Source of the DNA: a virus
DNA length: 32,718 nucleotides
Virus record (IMG/VR): IMGVR_UViG_3300042469_000063
Coordinates: 1-32,718 of that record
Strand: one strand, 5' to 3'
A model generated the notes under the pieces. The model worked only from the letters and a program-made list of their open reading frames with translations, ran no database searches and had not been told where the DNA came from. Positions 13,794 through 22,997 of the stretch are shown piece after piece. Each line of letters starts with the position of its first letter. Position 1 is the first letter of the stretch. Position numbers and translations under genes: made by a program.

Positions 13794-14756
13794 TTAGTTA
13801 GCAGCGTTAGTAATACCGTAAGTAGTAATATCTTCTACTATTCCGTATTGTACACCAGCTGTAAATCTCATTACAACTCTAACATTTTGCGAACCATCAA
13901 TATCAGCCATATCAATCAATTTAACTTCTTGGTTATCTGATAAAAGACCAGTTCCAAAGTACAAGTTAGATTTTTGAGCAGCAATAGCAACTGTTGGTGC
14001 TAATCCGTTTGCAACAAATATTTTAATTCCATCAAAAGAAAGTGAACCATTATTCCACCATTGTGTTCCCATTGCGTTTGTACCATTAGCACCTAAACCT
14101 GATGCACCAAATCCACCTAATGCTCTTACATATGCTCTTGCTGTTGCTTGAGAAACGTATAAGTATAAATCTTCTTTTCCGTATAATGTAGCTGGAATAG
14201 CATCAACTAATTTTCCTAATTCTGCGATAACTGTTGCAGCAGCAGTAATGTTTGTTGAAGTAGCAGCAACTTCTTGAGCAGCTGGTAAACCAGCATCTAA
14301 AGTAAGCAATCTTGTAAATCCGTTAAATTCTCCAGCATTAGCAGTAACACCAGCCCAAATGTTTCTTTCTGTTTTGTCAGCAACTTTAGCAGCAACGTGA
14401 GCTAATAAGAAATCAGCAAATGAAGGTGGCAAATTGTCGAAAGCAGAATATCCCATTTGAACGGCTTCCCAATCACTACGGAAATCTTTCTTACATAATT
14501 GTAGATTTACTTGGAATTCTTCTGGTTGTAAGATTTTTTCTGTTAAAGTTAAAGTAGAAGTTGCATCAAAATCACAAGTTGCATCTTTTACGATTGCATC
14601 AGTAGCAATCTTCTTAATTACTTCTTTGTATTTAACATTTGGTTTTACTTCAATACCACCATTTTCGATAGTTGAAGCACTTAATAAAGCTGCTGATATG
14701 TATTTACCTGCAAACTCACCAGCATAGGTTGTTGTAATACTTGTTGTTGTAGCCAT
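13794..14756 (-). CDS. Major capsid protein, 320 aa
   Basis: The N terminus is threonine-rich (MATTTSITTTYAGEFAGKYI). The central part holds DFDATSTLTLTEKILQPEEFQVNLQLCKKDFRSDWEAV (about 63-100), then LLAHVAAKVADKTERNIWAG. The C-terminal portion has VLYVSQ-like strand YLYVSQATARAYVRALGG and NLYFGTGLLSDNQEVKLIDMADIDGSQNVRVVMRFTAGVQYGI (about 260-310), as in HK97-fold capsid proteins of Bacteroidetes phages. Its codons are less A/T-biased than its neighbours, as for highly expressed genes. Scaffold and protease genes lie directly upstream and a strong terminator directly downstream. Confidence 0.88.
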   Translation of the reverse strand: MATTTSITTTYAGEFAGKYISAALLSASTIENGGIEVKPNVKYKEVIKKIATDAIVKDATCDFDATSTLTLTEKILQPEEFQVNLQLCKKDFRSDWEAVQMGYSAFDNLPPSFADFLLAHVAAKVADKTERNIWAGVTANAGEFNGFTRLLTLDAGLPAAQEVAATSTNITAAATVIAELGKLVDAIPATLYGKEDLYLYVSQATARAYVRALGGFGASGLGANGTNAMGTQWWNNGSLSFDGIKIFVANGLAPTVAIAAQKSNLYFGTGLLSDNQEVKLIDMADIDGSQNVRVVMRFTAGVQYGIVEDITTYGITNAAN

Positions 14757-14779
14757 TTTTTATTTAATTTTTATTTTTA

Positions 14780-15325
14780 TTATTTGTTTAATTTATTCAA
14801 TACTACATCAAATGTTGTAGCTTGTCTTTTTCTTGAATATAAATTCATTTTAACTTCATTAGTAGCTTCTGGATTGTGTGATAAAACTTCAATGTTATCA
14901 TTTGATAATTCTACTGTTTCTGTTTTAACACTTTTCAATTCAGCAATTTCTGCTCTTAATTTTTCAATTTCTGAAAAGAACATTTCTTTAGTTACACTTT
15001 CAACTACTCTTTTTGGTGTAGCTGTTTCAGTTGCCATTTCTTCTTCTTTTTTAGTAGTTTCTACTTCTTCTTCAACTTCAGGTGCTTCTTCTGGCATTTC
15101 AATAGATGCAATAACACCTTCAGTTTCTACTTTCAAAACATTACCATCTTCTAACATATATTCACCAACTGGCATTGGTACTCTTTCATCTTCATTAACA
15201 ATAAAGACTGCCATTTCTGGTTCAAATGTTTCTGCTTCAATAACAGTAACACCATCCATTAGTTTCATTTGAGCAAGTTTTACATCCATACCCAAAAGTT
15301 CTTTAATTTGATTTACTACGTTCAT
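14780..15325 (-). CDS. Scaffolding protein candidate, 181 aa
   Basis: An acidic protein. Residues 75-100 are rich in glutamate (EMPEEAPEVEEEVETTKKEEE), followed by a coiled-coil segment (MFFSEIEKLRAEIAELKSV, about 116-135) and a basic C terminus (LYSRKRQATTFDVVLNKLNK) that could dock to the capsid protein. Acidic, helical and placed just upstream of the capsid gene, it fits a scaffold removed by the XkdF-like protease. The N-terminal part (LAQMKLMDGVTVIEAETFEP, VPMPVGEYMLEDG) is a small beta domain also seen in comparable phage proteins. Confidence 0.65.
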   Translation of the reverse strand: MNVVNQIKELLGMDVKLAQMKLMDGVTVIEAETFEPEMAVFIVNEDERVPMPVGEYMLEDGNVLKVETEGVIASIEMPEEAPEVEEEVETTKKEEEMATETATPKRVVESVTKEMFFSEIEKLRAEIAELKSVKTETVELSNDNIEVLSHNPEATNEVKMNLYSRKRQATTFDVVLNKLNK

Positions 15326-15349
15326 ACTTTTTTTATTTACTTATTATTA

Positions 15350-15685
15350 TTATAAAGAATTATACAACTTCATATATTCACTGCTTAATTTTTCAGCATC
15401 ATTCTTTAATTTTTTAAATTTATCAGCAACTTCAGTAGCATCTAAATCAATAGCTTTTTTTATAGCATTATCAGCTTGTGCTGGTATATTTTGGTCTAAA
15501 ATAATTAAAGCTTGTGAATACATATTTTTTACTTTTTGTTTTTCAGCATTAGCTTCTTTTATCATATTAAAACCTTTATCAAATAAAGCTTGTAAATCTT
15601 GTAAAATTCCTAATTCTACTTTTGTATTTGCTAATTCTACTTTGTCAAATAACTTGTTACCAATCTTTGTTACTTCTGGTGTCAT
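15350..15685 (-). CDS. Coiled-coil head-module protein, 111 aa
   Basis: Almost entirely helical with heptad patterns: VELANTKVELGILQDLQALFDKGFNMI, IKEANAEKQKVKNMYSQALII and FKKLKNDAEKLSSEYMKLYNSL. It has no cysteine and no membrane segment. Placed between the protease block and the scaffold candidate, it may be a second scaffold component or an internal head protein. Family not recognised. Confidence 0.65.
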   Translation of the reverse strand: MTPEVTKIGNKLFDKVELANTKVELGILQDLQALFDKGFNMIKEANAEKQKVKNMYSQALIILDQNIPAQADNAIKKAIDLDATEVADKFKKLKNDAEKLSSEYMKLYNSL

Positions 15686-15734
15686 CTATTTTTTTATTTA
15701 AAAATTATTATTATTTAAACTTGTTATAAATTGG

Positions 15735-15923
15735 TTAGCCATTTGTTCTAACCATTGTTCTTACTCCATCAACTTGTGTTACTGTTGAAGTACCTTGTGC
15801 AACTGTTGAACCAATACCTTGATTTATTAATTCACCTTTGCAACATTCTGCTGAATATGTGCTATCATCACATAAACAACCTCTTTTAGCGTCTTTTGGA
15901 CTTGTGTATTTATTTTTTCCCAT
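15735..15923 (-). CDS. Cysteine-rich small head-module protein, 62 aa
   Basis: From the preferred ATG the protein begins MGKNKYTSPKDAKRGCLCDD and contains two cysteine pairs, CLC and CC, followed by GELINQGIGS. This is a well-preserved type of small protein next to protease and capsid genes in Bacteroidetes phages. The function is unknown to me; metal binding is possible. An upstream in-frame ATG at 15941 would add six residues but overlaps the protease gene end. The downstream ATG leaves a normal 10-base spacer and matches the usual protein start. Confidence 0.65.
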   Translation of the reverse strand: MGKNKYTSPKDAKRGCLCDDSTYSAECCKGELINQGIGSTVAQGTSTVTQVDGVRTMVRTNG

Positions 15924-15933
15924 TTTAAATATG

Positions 15934-16521
15934 TTAAACATTAATTAGTATTTGTTTTATTTTTTCAATCAATTCTTGCTCTTTACTTTCTTGTAGATTT
16001 AATTCTGCTTTTTCAGAGAAATATCCTTCTATGCTATATCCTTGATATAAACCATTTTTAACATCTGCCCAAACTTCATCATTGTCTATTCTTTGAACTA
16101 CAACCCAAGCACCTTCAACTGCATTTAAATTATAAATAGCTGATTTATCTTTTTTAATATCTTCAACTATCCAACTTTCAATTGTATAAACACCTTCTGT
16201 TTTCTTTTCGTGTTCTAATGTTGAATTATGTATTTTAAGTTTCTTTAAATATAATTCTGATGCTTTTCTAACTGTATCTTTTGAAAATCTAATGTTGTAT
16301 TCATAATCACCATTACGTCTGTAAATATCTTTTTCAGGAATTAAAGCTAAACCAATAACTATTCTTTTATCTTCATCAATAGTTTTTAATTCTACTTTGT
16401 GTTCATTTAGTGCAACCCAATTTTCTTCAATAGCTGGAAATTTAACTAAACTAATAGCATCAATTCCATCTTGAATATTTTCTTCGTCTATATCTAAATA
16501 AATAGTTTCTAACTTTTTCAT
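15934..16521 (-). CDS. XkdF-like prohead serine protease, 195 aa
   Basis: Residues 55-170 follow the XkdF-like protease pattern: VIGLALIPEKDIYRRNGDYEYNIRFSKDTVRKASELYL, then LKIHNSTLEHEK with the likely catalytic H104, and GLYQGYSIEGYFSEK with the likely nucleophile S163. Established knowledge: herpesvirus-type prohead proteases use a Ser-His core to mature capsids and remove scaffold. The protein is short and ends soon after the catalytic domain. In many related phages a long C-terminal extension follows; a domain of that kind is here on the portal protein. The 9 residues before residue 10 resemble the usual ETIYLDIDEE start. Confidence 0.85.
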   Translation of the reverse strand: MKKLETIYLDIDEENIQDGIDAISLVKFPAIEENWVALNEHKVELKTIDEDKRIVIGLALIPEKDIYRRNGDYEYNIRFSKDTVRKASELYLKKLKIHNSTLEHEKKTEGVYTIESWIVEDIKKDKSAIYNLNAVEGAWVVVQRIDNDEVWADVKNGLYQGYSIEGYFSEKAELNLQESKEQELIEKIKQILINV

Positions 16522-16566
16522 TATGCTTTTTTTTAAAAATTAAATTATTTATATTTTGTTTTAAAT

Positions 16567-16605
16567 AAGTATCATTAAGTCTGTTTTTATTAGTTAATGA
16601 TACTT
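16567..16605 (-). terminator. 12-bp inverted repeat, possible terminator after the tape measure gene
   Basis: AAGTATCATTAA at 16567-16578 is perfectly complementary to TTAATGATACTT at 16594-16605, with a 15-base loop. On the minus strand the U-tract after the stem is weak (TATTT), so termination may be partial, or the hairpin may protect the 3' end of an mRNA. It lies 11 bases after the tape measure stop. Confidence 0.6.
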
Positions 16606-16615
16606 TTAAGTAACA

Positions 16616-18634
16616 TTATCCTAAAGTAGCGTTTTGCACTATACCTCTATTTAAACCTTGTTGTGTAGTTACATCCGAACCAACAACAAATGCTTTTATT
16701 GGTTGACTATCTCTATTAGCTATACTTTCTGCTATTTGATTTGCACCACCTTGACCAACTACATTAAAACTTGGCGCACTTGGAGTACCGCCAGTTGAAG
16801 GAGAAGCACTACCACCACCACCGCCATTAGGTGTTTTAACTGCTAAAATCTTTTTAACAGATGCGTAACCTGAAGCTAATGCACCAGCTGCTGCAACTGC
16901 TCCCAAAGCAATACCTACGGGTCCTGGAACTGCTGATACCATTCCTTTAAATGCTGAAACTCCGGATTGTATTGTGTCTATTGTTGTTGCTGCTATTGCT
17001 GCTGCTTTTCCAGCTGCTGTACTTTCACCTAATAAAGTTGCTGCTGTTTTAAGACCAGATGACATTGATTGTAATGCTTTTTGTTTTGCTGCTGCTTCTT
17101 CTTCTGCTATTTTAACCCTTGCATCTTTATTTTCTTTTAGTAATTTTGTACGTTCTTCTTCTGATATATTAGTAGCTTCAGTTATTAATCTTTCTTGTTC
17201 TGTTAATGCTTCTAATTTTGTTTCAAAAGTTGCTTTATCATTTTCAATAATTAATTGTTCTTTTTCTAATTTTTTATTAAATCTATATGTATCAATTTCA
17301 TCTTGTGTAAGTGTAATTTGATTTTCTATTTCTTGTTTTTTAGTAGCGTATTCATTTTCAGCATCTATTCTTGCTTGTGTACCTTCTTTAGTTGTGTTAA
17401 TTACGTTTTGTAATCTTTCTAATTCTTGTGTTTGTGCAAATTCTAATGCTGATTTTTTAGCTAATAAAATAGCTTCTTCATCTTTTAATCTTTCAGCATC
17501 AAATTGTTTTTGGTCTATTGCTAATTGTGTTTCAGCTTCATTTTTGCTTTTTGTTAAATCTAATAGTTCTTTATTAAGTGCTAAATCATTTGCTTTTTGT
17601 TCTGACCTTAATCCTTCTATTTGTGCTAATACACCTTCCCTATTTGCTAAAGCATTAGTTAAAGCAACTTGATTTTCTATACTTTTGTTTTGTTGTAATG
17701 TAGCATTTGCAGCAGCTATTTGGGCATCAGCAGCACCAAGCATAGCTTTTTCTTGATTGTTTAAAACATTTTTTAAATCATTATTAGCTTTTATTCTATC
17801 ATCAACACTATTCCTTTCTTCATCTCTAATTTGTCTTAATTTTTCTGCTTGTCTATCATATTGTTCTACTAACCTTGCTTGATTTGCTTCTGCTAATTTT
17901 GCGTTATTTTGTAATTGTGTATTTGCTTTTGCTTGTTCATAAGCAGCAGAAACAGATATTTTAGAAACACCATCAATAGTTCCTTCAACAACTGCGCCTA
18001 CTTCACTAATAGCTGTACCAATATTATTTGCAACTTTCTTACCAGCTTCTAATGCATCTTTACCAACTTCAACAATATTATCTTTTGTAGTTGAAATTCT
18101 TTTATTTAATTTTTCTATTGTTTTAGCATCACCATCACCAAAGAAACTTTCTTCCCAAGCAAGTTTTGCTTCATCAATAGCTAAAGAAATTGAATAAAAA
18201 CCTAATTTTAAAGGTGTTAATGATAGTGTAATTAAACCAGATATTACTGCTGATAATCCTTTAAAGCCATCACTTGATTGATTTACTTTTTCAACAACTG
18301 AAACAACAACATCAACAACTTTACTAAATACATTTACAACAGTACCCATAGCAGTAGCGACTGTATCAGCAACTTTTTGATTGCTCATAAATACTTCTTT
18401 CAATGTACCCATAGCACTAATCACAAGACCAATGCCCATAGCTTTAATTGCTAATCCTACACCTTTAAACCCATCAGCTAAAGTCTTTGTACTTTTCTCA
18501 ACTTCATCTGTACTTTTACCAACTTTTTTTACTTCATCAGTTGTATTATCTAAATTTTTATTTAAAGATTTAATTTCTTTAGTTACATCATCAATGTTAC
18601 TATTTATCTTTAAATTTATTTCTTTGTTTTCCAT
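16616..18634 (-). CDS. Tape measure protein, 672 aa
   Basis: Residues 1-50 are charged helix. About 55-160 contain hydrophobic helices (GLAIKAMGIGLVISAMGTL, LSAVISGLITLSLTPLKLGFYSISL). Residues about 240-525 form a very long coiled coil rich in A, E, K, Q and N. About 530-600 are again hydrophobic and glycine/alanine-rich (GPVGIALGAVAAAGALASG), followed by a glycine/serine linker (GGGGGSASPSTGG). This is the classic tape measure arrangement. At the usual 1.5 angstrom per residue it predicts a tail near 100 nm. It is the last gene of the tail module, followed by the inverted repeat at 16567-16605. Confidence 0.88.
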   Translation of the reverse strand: MENKEINLKINSNIDDVTKEIKSLNKNLDNTTDEVKKVGKSTDEVEKSTKTLADGFKGVGLAIKAMGIGLVISAMGTLKEVFMSNQKVADTVATAMGTVVNVFSKVVDVVVSVVEKVNQSSDGFKGLSAVISGLITLSLTPLKLGFYSISLAIDEAKLAWEESFFGDGDAKTIEKLNKRISTTKDNIVEVGKDALEAGKKVANNIGTAISEVGAVVEGTIDGVSKISVSAAYEQAKANTQLQNNAKLAEANQARLVEQYDRQAEKLRQIRDEERNSVDDRIKANNDLKNVLNNQEKAMLGAADAQIAAANATLQQNKSIENQVALTNALANREGVLAQIEGLRSEQKANDLALNKELLDLTKSKNEAETQLAIDQKQFDAERLKDEEAILLAKKSALEFAQTQELERLQNVINTTKEGTQARIDAENEYATKKQEIENQITLTQDEIDTYRFNKKLEKEQLIIENDKATFETKLEALTEQERLITEATNISEEERTKLLKENKDARVKIAEEEAAAKQKALQSMSSGLKTAATLLGESTAAGKAAAIAATTIDTIQSGVSAFKGMVSAVPGPVGIALGAVAAAGALASGYASVKKILAVKTPNGGGGGSASPSTGGTPSAPSFNVVGQGGANQIAESIANRDSQPIKAFVVGSDVTTQQGLNRGIVQNATLG

Positions 18635-18765
18635 TCTCTTTTTATTTGTTTAAATGTTCTTGACCAAGTTGTTGGTAATTCATATTTACCTTTTGCAATT
18701 TCTATTGTTTCTGATTGTCCGTAATGCTCATCTAATTGTAGCATTTCAAGTATTAACTTTATCAT
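18616..18765 (-). CDS. Hypothetical protein between tail tip and tape measure genes, 49 aa
   Basis: A 49-residue frame (start MIKLILEMLQLDEHYG, end REWKTKK). Its ATG overlaps the TGA of the 867-residue gene as ATGA, and it runs 19 bases into the tape measure gene. The product has an acidic start and a basic C terminus with two tryptophans (TTWSRTF, KREWKTKK). Position just before the tape measure gene is where small tail assembly proteins occur, but no family is recognised. Confidence 0.6.
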   Translation of the reverse strand: MIKLILEMLQLDEHYGQSETIEIAKGKYELPTTWSRTFKQIKREWKTKK

Positions 18766-21365
18766 ATTCCAGTTTGTGTTACAATTATATTTTCAAGTTT
18801 TGCTGTTGAACCACCTATTTTATATTGTATTGTTATTAATTCAGTCCTATCTAATCCAGTTGTGTTTTCTGGAACTGTAACTGTTAATGTTATATCACTT
18901 ATATTATTACTTGGGTCACTATAAATCAAATATCCAGTCGAAGTTTTTACATTAAAACTATCATAATCATTTAAGTATATTTCTAAATCAAATGTTAATT
19001 CTTCTTTGTCTGTTTGAATTATATCCATACTTGCAAATCTATAACCTACTGTACTTGCTGCATCAACACCTCTGTAATCTGTTAATAGTTCTAAATCAGT
19101 TTCTCCAGTTGTTAAATCAGTAGTAAATGAATTTATAATATATCTTTTATTTCTTATTACTAATCTATCATTTAATGCAATTCCTAAAGGTATTCCAGCA
19201 CCATTTGTTACACTACTTCCTAATAAACTTGGTGGCAATAATGCTTTTGCTTTTACTAATCTTGTTTTTATGTTATAAAGATTATCTATAAAGTTTTTAT
19301 AGTGTCTAAAATACAATCCTTGTGGTGCTAATTGGTTTAACCAACTTGATTGTTCATTACCAAAATTCATTGTCATTAATTGAGAATGTGTAACATCTGT
19401 TGGCATATTATCGTATTCATTTGAGAAACGATTATAAGCATTTATTTGTGTTGCTGCCCCTACACTATTAGTTACATAAATTTGGTCTGTTCCAGTTAAA
19501 CCGGTTACTCTTTGACTTAAATAAATAAGCATAGGTTTTGGAATATAAGGTTTTTGGTCTTTGTCTATTAAAGTTGCAGTCTGAAATAATTTTCCTTGTT
19601 TTGGAACTTCAAATAAAACATTTTCAAATGGCAGTTTAATATCATAAGTAGAGTTCTCTGTAATCCTTTCTGAATTATAAATTAAGTCACCATAGTTTTG
19701 TTGGTATAAACCTTTATACGCTTCATTTAAGATGTTTTTACTCTCCTCATAAGTAAAGTTAATACTCTTGAATAACTTTGGCTTATTTATGCTCATTTCA
19801 TTTTCGTAAGTGTACTCTGTTATATCCAAAATCTTACCAGCATTGTAATACATTTCAAGTGGTAAAAACTCATAAGTATTATTCTGCCTTGGAATAATCA
19901 TTAAATTAAATGCTTTTATTATACCAGTTATAAAATCTATAATTTTCATATCTGGCATATAATTACCTATATTTATTATAGAACTTATATTATTAATTAA
20001 ATTTGTTATTACTCTAGATTGAGTTGTAACAAAATTACTAGTAGTATAATTAAAATATTGTTTTTGATAAAATAAAGATGCATTGTAAGTTAATGGAGAA
20101 GTCGCTGATAATTTAAAAGTATATCTATGATTTGCAGTTGGGTCATCTCTTCTTCTTACTCTATCAACTTGTATATCTTGAATTCCAGTTTGTGTAATTG
20201 TTGAAAGTAAAACCCCGTTTTTATATGTATATAAAACATAAGGAATAGTAGTAAAACCAGCATCTGGATTTACCCTAACAAATACTGTAAAATTTTGAGT
20301 GTTTCCACTTGAACTACCCCATCCCCAATTTGTTGTTAAAGTGTCTGTTGTTAAATTGAATTCTGGGAATGTTGGTGTATTAGGCGAAGAAGTTACAACA
20401 GAAGTAAAATTTAAATTTTCTGGCTGTGATATATATTCCATTTTTAAACTTGGCTTTAAATATAAATACAATTCAATCCATTGTTGTAAATTAAAAAAAC
20501 TTCCATTAAAATTAACTCCATATTTTGCTTCTATTCTTGCAAATATATTTTGTACTGTTATTGCTGGAAATAACTCATTCCATTTTATTGCCCCTCCTAC
20601 TGTAGTTATATCTGTTGGACTTCCATCTTGATAACTATATTTATTTGCGTTGCCTATTAAAGGATATCTAACATTAAAAAAACCAGTTATCCTATTTCTT
20701 ACCTCTGATGAAGTATAAATATGGTTAAAACTTGAAAAATCTAAACTTTGTAGTTTATCATCTTTTATTATATCTTTTAACTGCACCAAGTTTCCATAAA
20801 ACGTAACTGTATAACTTTCAATAAATCCGTCTTTTTTGTCTGCTTTTTCTAATTGAATAGTTCCATCTTTAAATCTATGTGTGTTTACTTCGATATAAGC
20901 ATCGTATCTCATTCTATGGTCAAAACCATTATCGATACTGCTTTCGTACCAATGCGATAAAATTTGATTATTATTCTTTGATGCTGGAATAGTAAAAGAC
21001 TGCGTGTAGTCTGTATATAATTTACCTATGTCGTTTGCGTTCCCAATTTGTGAAGTGATGCTAATTTTTTCATCTTTGAATAAATCTAACCTTTGGTATT
21101 CACTTTTGTATATTTCAAAATCATCTCCATTCGCTAATGGTATTGCAGTTTCAAAATCTATTTTAGTAGTATCGTTACCAGTTATCCAAGCTATTAATCC
21201 AGTGCTATCGCCAGAAATAATTTTAACATAATGACCTAAATATTGATTTGTGGTCATTGTCAAATTAGTACTCATTCCCAAAAATGGCGATGAATTATTT
21301 GCAGTAGTTTTGCCAGCAATTTCTAAAGTATTTTTCTTAATATAAACTTCTGTACTTAATTTCAT
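18762..21365 (-). CDS. Large tail-tip protein with C-terminal BACON-like domain, 867 aa
   Basis: N-terminal region contains RLDLFKDEKISITSQIGNANDIGKLYTDYTQSFTIPASKNNN (about 92-135), typical of a large tail protein found in Bacteroidetes phages. The middle (about 470-720) includes IDFITGIIKAFNLMIIPRQNNTYEFLPLEMYY, resembling tail hub proteins. The last 83 residues (785-867) resemble a BACON-like beta domain: LEIYLNDYDS, then LTVTVPENTTGLDRTELITIQY and a final IIVTQTGI. BACON domains in Bacteroidetes proteins and crAss-like phages are thought to bind glycans or mucin. It is probably part of the tail hub or tip. It is joined to the 356-residue gene by TAATG. Confidence 0.78.
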   Translation of the reverse strand: MKLSTEVYIKKNTLEIAGKTTANNSSPFLGMSTNLTMTTNQYLGHYVKIISGDSTGLIAWITGNDTTKIDFETAIPLANGDDFEIYKSEYQRLDLFKDEKISITSQIGNANDIGKLYTDYTQSFTIPASKNNNQILSHWYESSIDNGFDHRMRYDAYIEVNTHRFKDGTIQLEKADKKDGFIESYTVTFYGNLVQLKDIIKDDKLQSLDFSSFNHIYTSSEVRNRITGFFNVRYPLIGNANKYSYQDGSPTDITTVGGAIKWNELFPAITVQNIFARIEAKYGVNFNGSFFNLQQWIELYLYLKPSLKMEYISQPENLNFTSVVTSSPNTPTFPEFNLTTDTLTTNWGWGSSSGNTQNFTVFVRVNPDAGFTTIPYVLYTYKNGVLLSTITQTGIQDIQVDRVRRRDDPTANHRYTFKLSATSPLTYNASLFYQKQYFNYTTSNFVTTQSRVITNLINNISSIINIGNYMPDMKIIDFITGIIKAFNLMIIPRQNNTYEFLPLEMYYNAGKILDITEYTYENEMSINKPKLFKSINFTYEESKNILNEAYKGLYQQNYGDLIYNSERITENSTYDIKLPFENVLFEVPKQGKLFQTATLIDKDQKPYIPKPMLIYLSQRVTGLTGTDQIYVTNSVGAATQINAYNRFSNEYDNMPTDVTHSQLMTMNFGNEQSSWLNQLAPQGLYFRHYKNFIDNLYNIKTRLVKAKALLPPSLLGSSVTNGAGIPLGIALNDRLVIRNKRYIINSFTTDLTTGETDLELLTDYRGVDAASTVGYRFASMDIIQTDKEELTFDLEIYLNDYDSFNVKTSTGYLIYSDPSNNISDITLTVTVPENTTGLDRTELITIQYKIGGSTAKLENIIVTQTGI

Positions 21366-22435
21366 TATACGATGTTATTAATTAGTTTATTTGCAAAGTC
21401 AAACTCTAAAGTATAATTAATAGTTTTATCATTAAGAGATGTTTTCTTTTGCATACTTGTGGTCTTAATTGTAACCGGTGTTGCTGGGTTTAACAATATA
21501 GTATCGCTTAACATCATTTGCTCAATCCACTCGTAATAATCTTCTGTAACCCATCCAGTATTTACTTTTAAACTTCCATTTCCGTTTATATTAAATGGCT
21601 TTGTCTGTCCTTTACGATAATCATAATCAACCTCTTTTTGCATTAAAGCATAATCGCTATTTTTAACATCAATAGAATTGTAACTTGCTTTGAAAAATGC
21701 AAATTGATTCCAACCTCCTAGCTTATTTACGAACCACATTATTTGAATAGGGTATTTAGGCTCACATATTTTTTCAGTTTCTATTTTATAAATATTTCCG
21801 TATTTTTCACTATATATTTCAACTCTTACACTTTCTTTATATATTAAAGGAATTGCGTAATTAAAAAAATCATTATCTCCAGAATAAAATATTTCTCCTT
21901 TTAAAGCAGCTTCATCTTTATCTATCCATATAGCAGTATATTCATCTGATGTGTCTTTACATATAAAATTATAATAAGGTATAGTAGTACTCCAATATAC
22001 TTTTATTAATGGATTTGCAAGTAATAAATAATCTTTTTCTAGTGCTGGATAATAATTTAGTCCCTGTTCTACTGTTGAATATCCATTTACTGCACAAAAA
22101 GAAACTGTATCTAACAAAGTAAATTCAGTTTCATTTGTTTCATAAAAAGTCTTGTATTCTCCTATGCACCATTCCTTATTATCGGCTTGAGTTATTGTAC
22201 TTGACGAATATTGCAATTTAAACTTATCTATAAACTCTAAAATAAATGGCGATATATTATAATTGGTTTCTCTTTGTGTTACAGATGCAATTCCTTCACT
22301 CATTATATAAGTTGCATTTGTAGGTCTTGTACCTCCCTTATTCCAAAGTCTTAATTCAACCTTTGTTCTTATTTGGTTTGCCTCGTTTATAACAACTTGA
22401 TAAGGACTTCTAGCTAATATTACATTTATTGCCAT
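21365..22435 (-). CDS. Tail-tip / distal tail protein candidate, 356 aa
   Basis: Begins INVILARSPYQVVINEANQIRTKVELRLWNKGGTRPTNATYIMSE, a start I associate with a tail protein of Bacteroidetes phages. Further on it is beta-rich with many aromatic residues (YYPALEKDYLLLANPLIKVYWSTTIPYYNFICKDTSDEY) and near the end KPFNINGNGSLKVNTGWVTEDYYEWIEQMMLSDTILL. No membrane segment. It precedes the large hub-like protein, so a distal tail or hub role is likely. The exact equivalent in lambda-type phages is unclear. Confidence 0.65.
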   Translation of the reverse strand: MAINVILARSPYQVVINEANQIRTKVELRLWNKGGTRPTNATYIMSEGIASVTQRETNYNISPFILEFIDKFKLQYSSSTITQADNKEWCIGEYKTFYETNETEFTLLDTVSFCAVNGYSTVEQGLNYYPALEKDYLLLANPLIKVYWSTTIPYYNFICKDTSDEYTAIWIDKDEAALKGEIFYSGDNDFFNYAIPLIYKESVRVEIYSEKYGNIYKIETEKICEPKYPIQIMWFVNKLGGWNQFAFFKASYNSIDVKNSDYALMQKEVDYDYRKGQTKPFNINGNGSLKVNTGWVTEDYYEWIEQMMLSDTILLNPATPVTIKTTSMQKKTSLNDKTINYTLEFDFANKLINNIV

Positions 22436-22436
22436 A

Positions 22437-22997
22437 TTATTTATTTGTTATTGTATAATCTATTAATGTTTCTATATCGTCTCCAAATGCTTTTATTAAA
22501 TCTGTATCTATGTATTTTTTATATCCAGCTTCAAATGGTTTTGTAAAAAATAAAGAAGGTTTAATTCCCCTTGCCCATACATTCTTTGCTATAATATAAC
22601 CTATTGATTTATAATTGCCTTTTACAAATTTACCTTTTGCATCACGTAATCTTATGTTTCTAAACTTTGCCCATTGTTCAAATGGTGCTGAAGGTATTCT
22701 TCTTTTAAATTTAAATCTACTATTCGGTGCTTGTTGCCCTTTTACTTTTGCGTTAGGTGATACTTGTGTTGGGTCTGCACCTTTAACACCTTCATCTTGA
22801 TAAAAACCATAATCAGGCATACTAAAGCCTAATAAGAAATAATCTTTTTCAAATAGTATTTCACCTTTAATATTATTATAAAGTTGTTTAGAAACGTTCT
22901 TATTGCTTTTAGAAAGGTTACTTCTTGCTTGTTGAATAACATATTTCTTATATGCTTCTAAAACTTCTTTTGTAGATGTTAAATTATTAGCATTCAT
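22437..22997 (-). CDS. HK97 gp10-like neck / head-tail joining protein, 186 aa
   Basis: Contains a helical N terminus (EVLEAYKKYVIQQARSNLSKSNKN) and a central part with MPDYGFYQDEGVKGADPTQVSP, RFKFKRRIPSAPFEQWAKFR, and near the C terminus GIKPSLFFTKPFEAGYKKY. These features, the YxDEGVKG turn and GIKPSLFF followed by a helix, fit the HK97 gp10 family of neck proteins. I chose the ATG at 22997 over an upstream GTG at 23003. The gene overlaps the preceding tail completion gene by 11 bases. The order neck then tail completion is swapped compared with lambda-like genomes. Confidence 0.72.
   Translation of the reverse strand: MNANNLTSTKEVLEAYKKYVIQQARSNLSKSNKNVSKQLYNNIKGEILFEKDYFLLGFSMPDYGFYQDEGVKGADPTQVSPNAKVKGQQAPNSRFKFKRRIPSAPFEQWAKFRNIRLRDAKGKFVKGNYKSIGYIIAKNVWARGIKPSLFFTKPFEAGYKKYIDTDLIKAFGDDIETLIDYTITNK

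Noticed and set aside
14784-15272. Plus-strand open frame of 162 codons
   Set aside because: It lies opposite the scaffold candidate, has a serine/isoleucine-rich antisense composition, no neighbours on its strand and no promoter.
20299-20631. Plus-strand open frame of 110 codons
   Set aside because: Opposite the large tail-tip gene, no start context or conserved-looking features.
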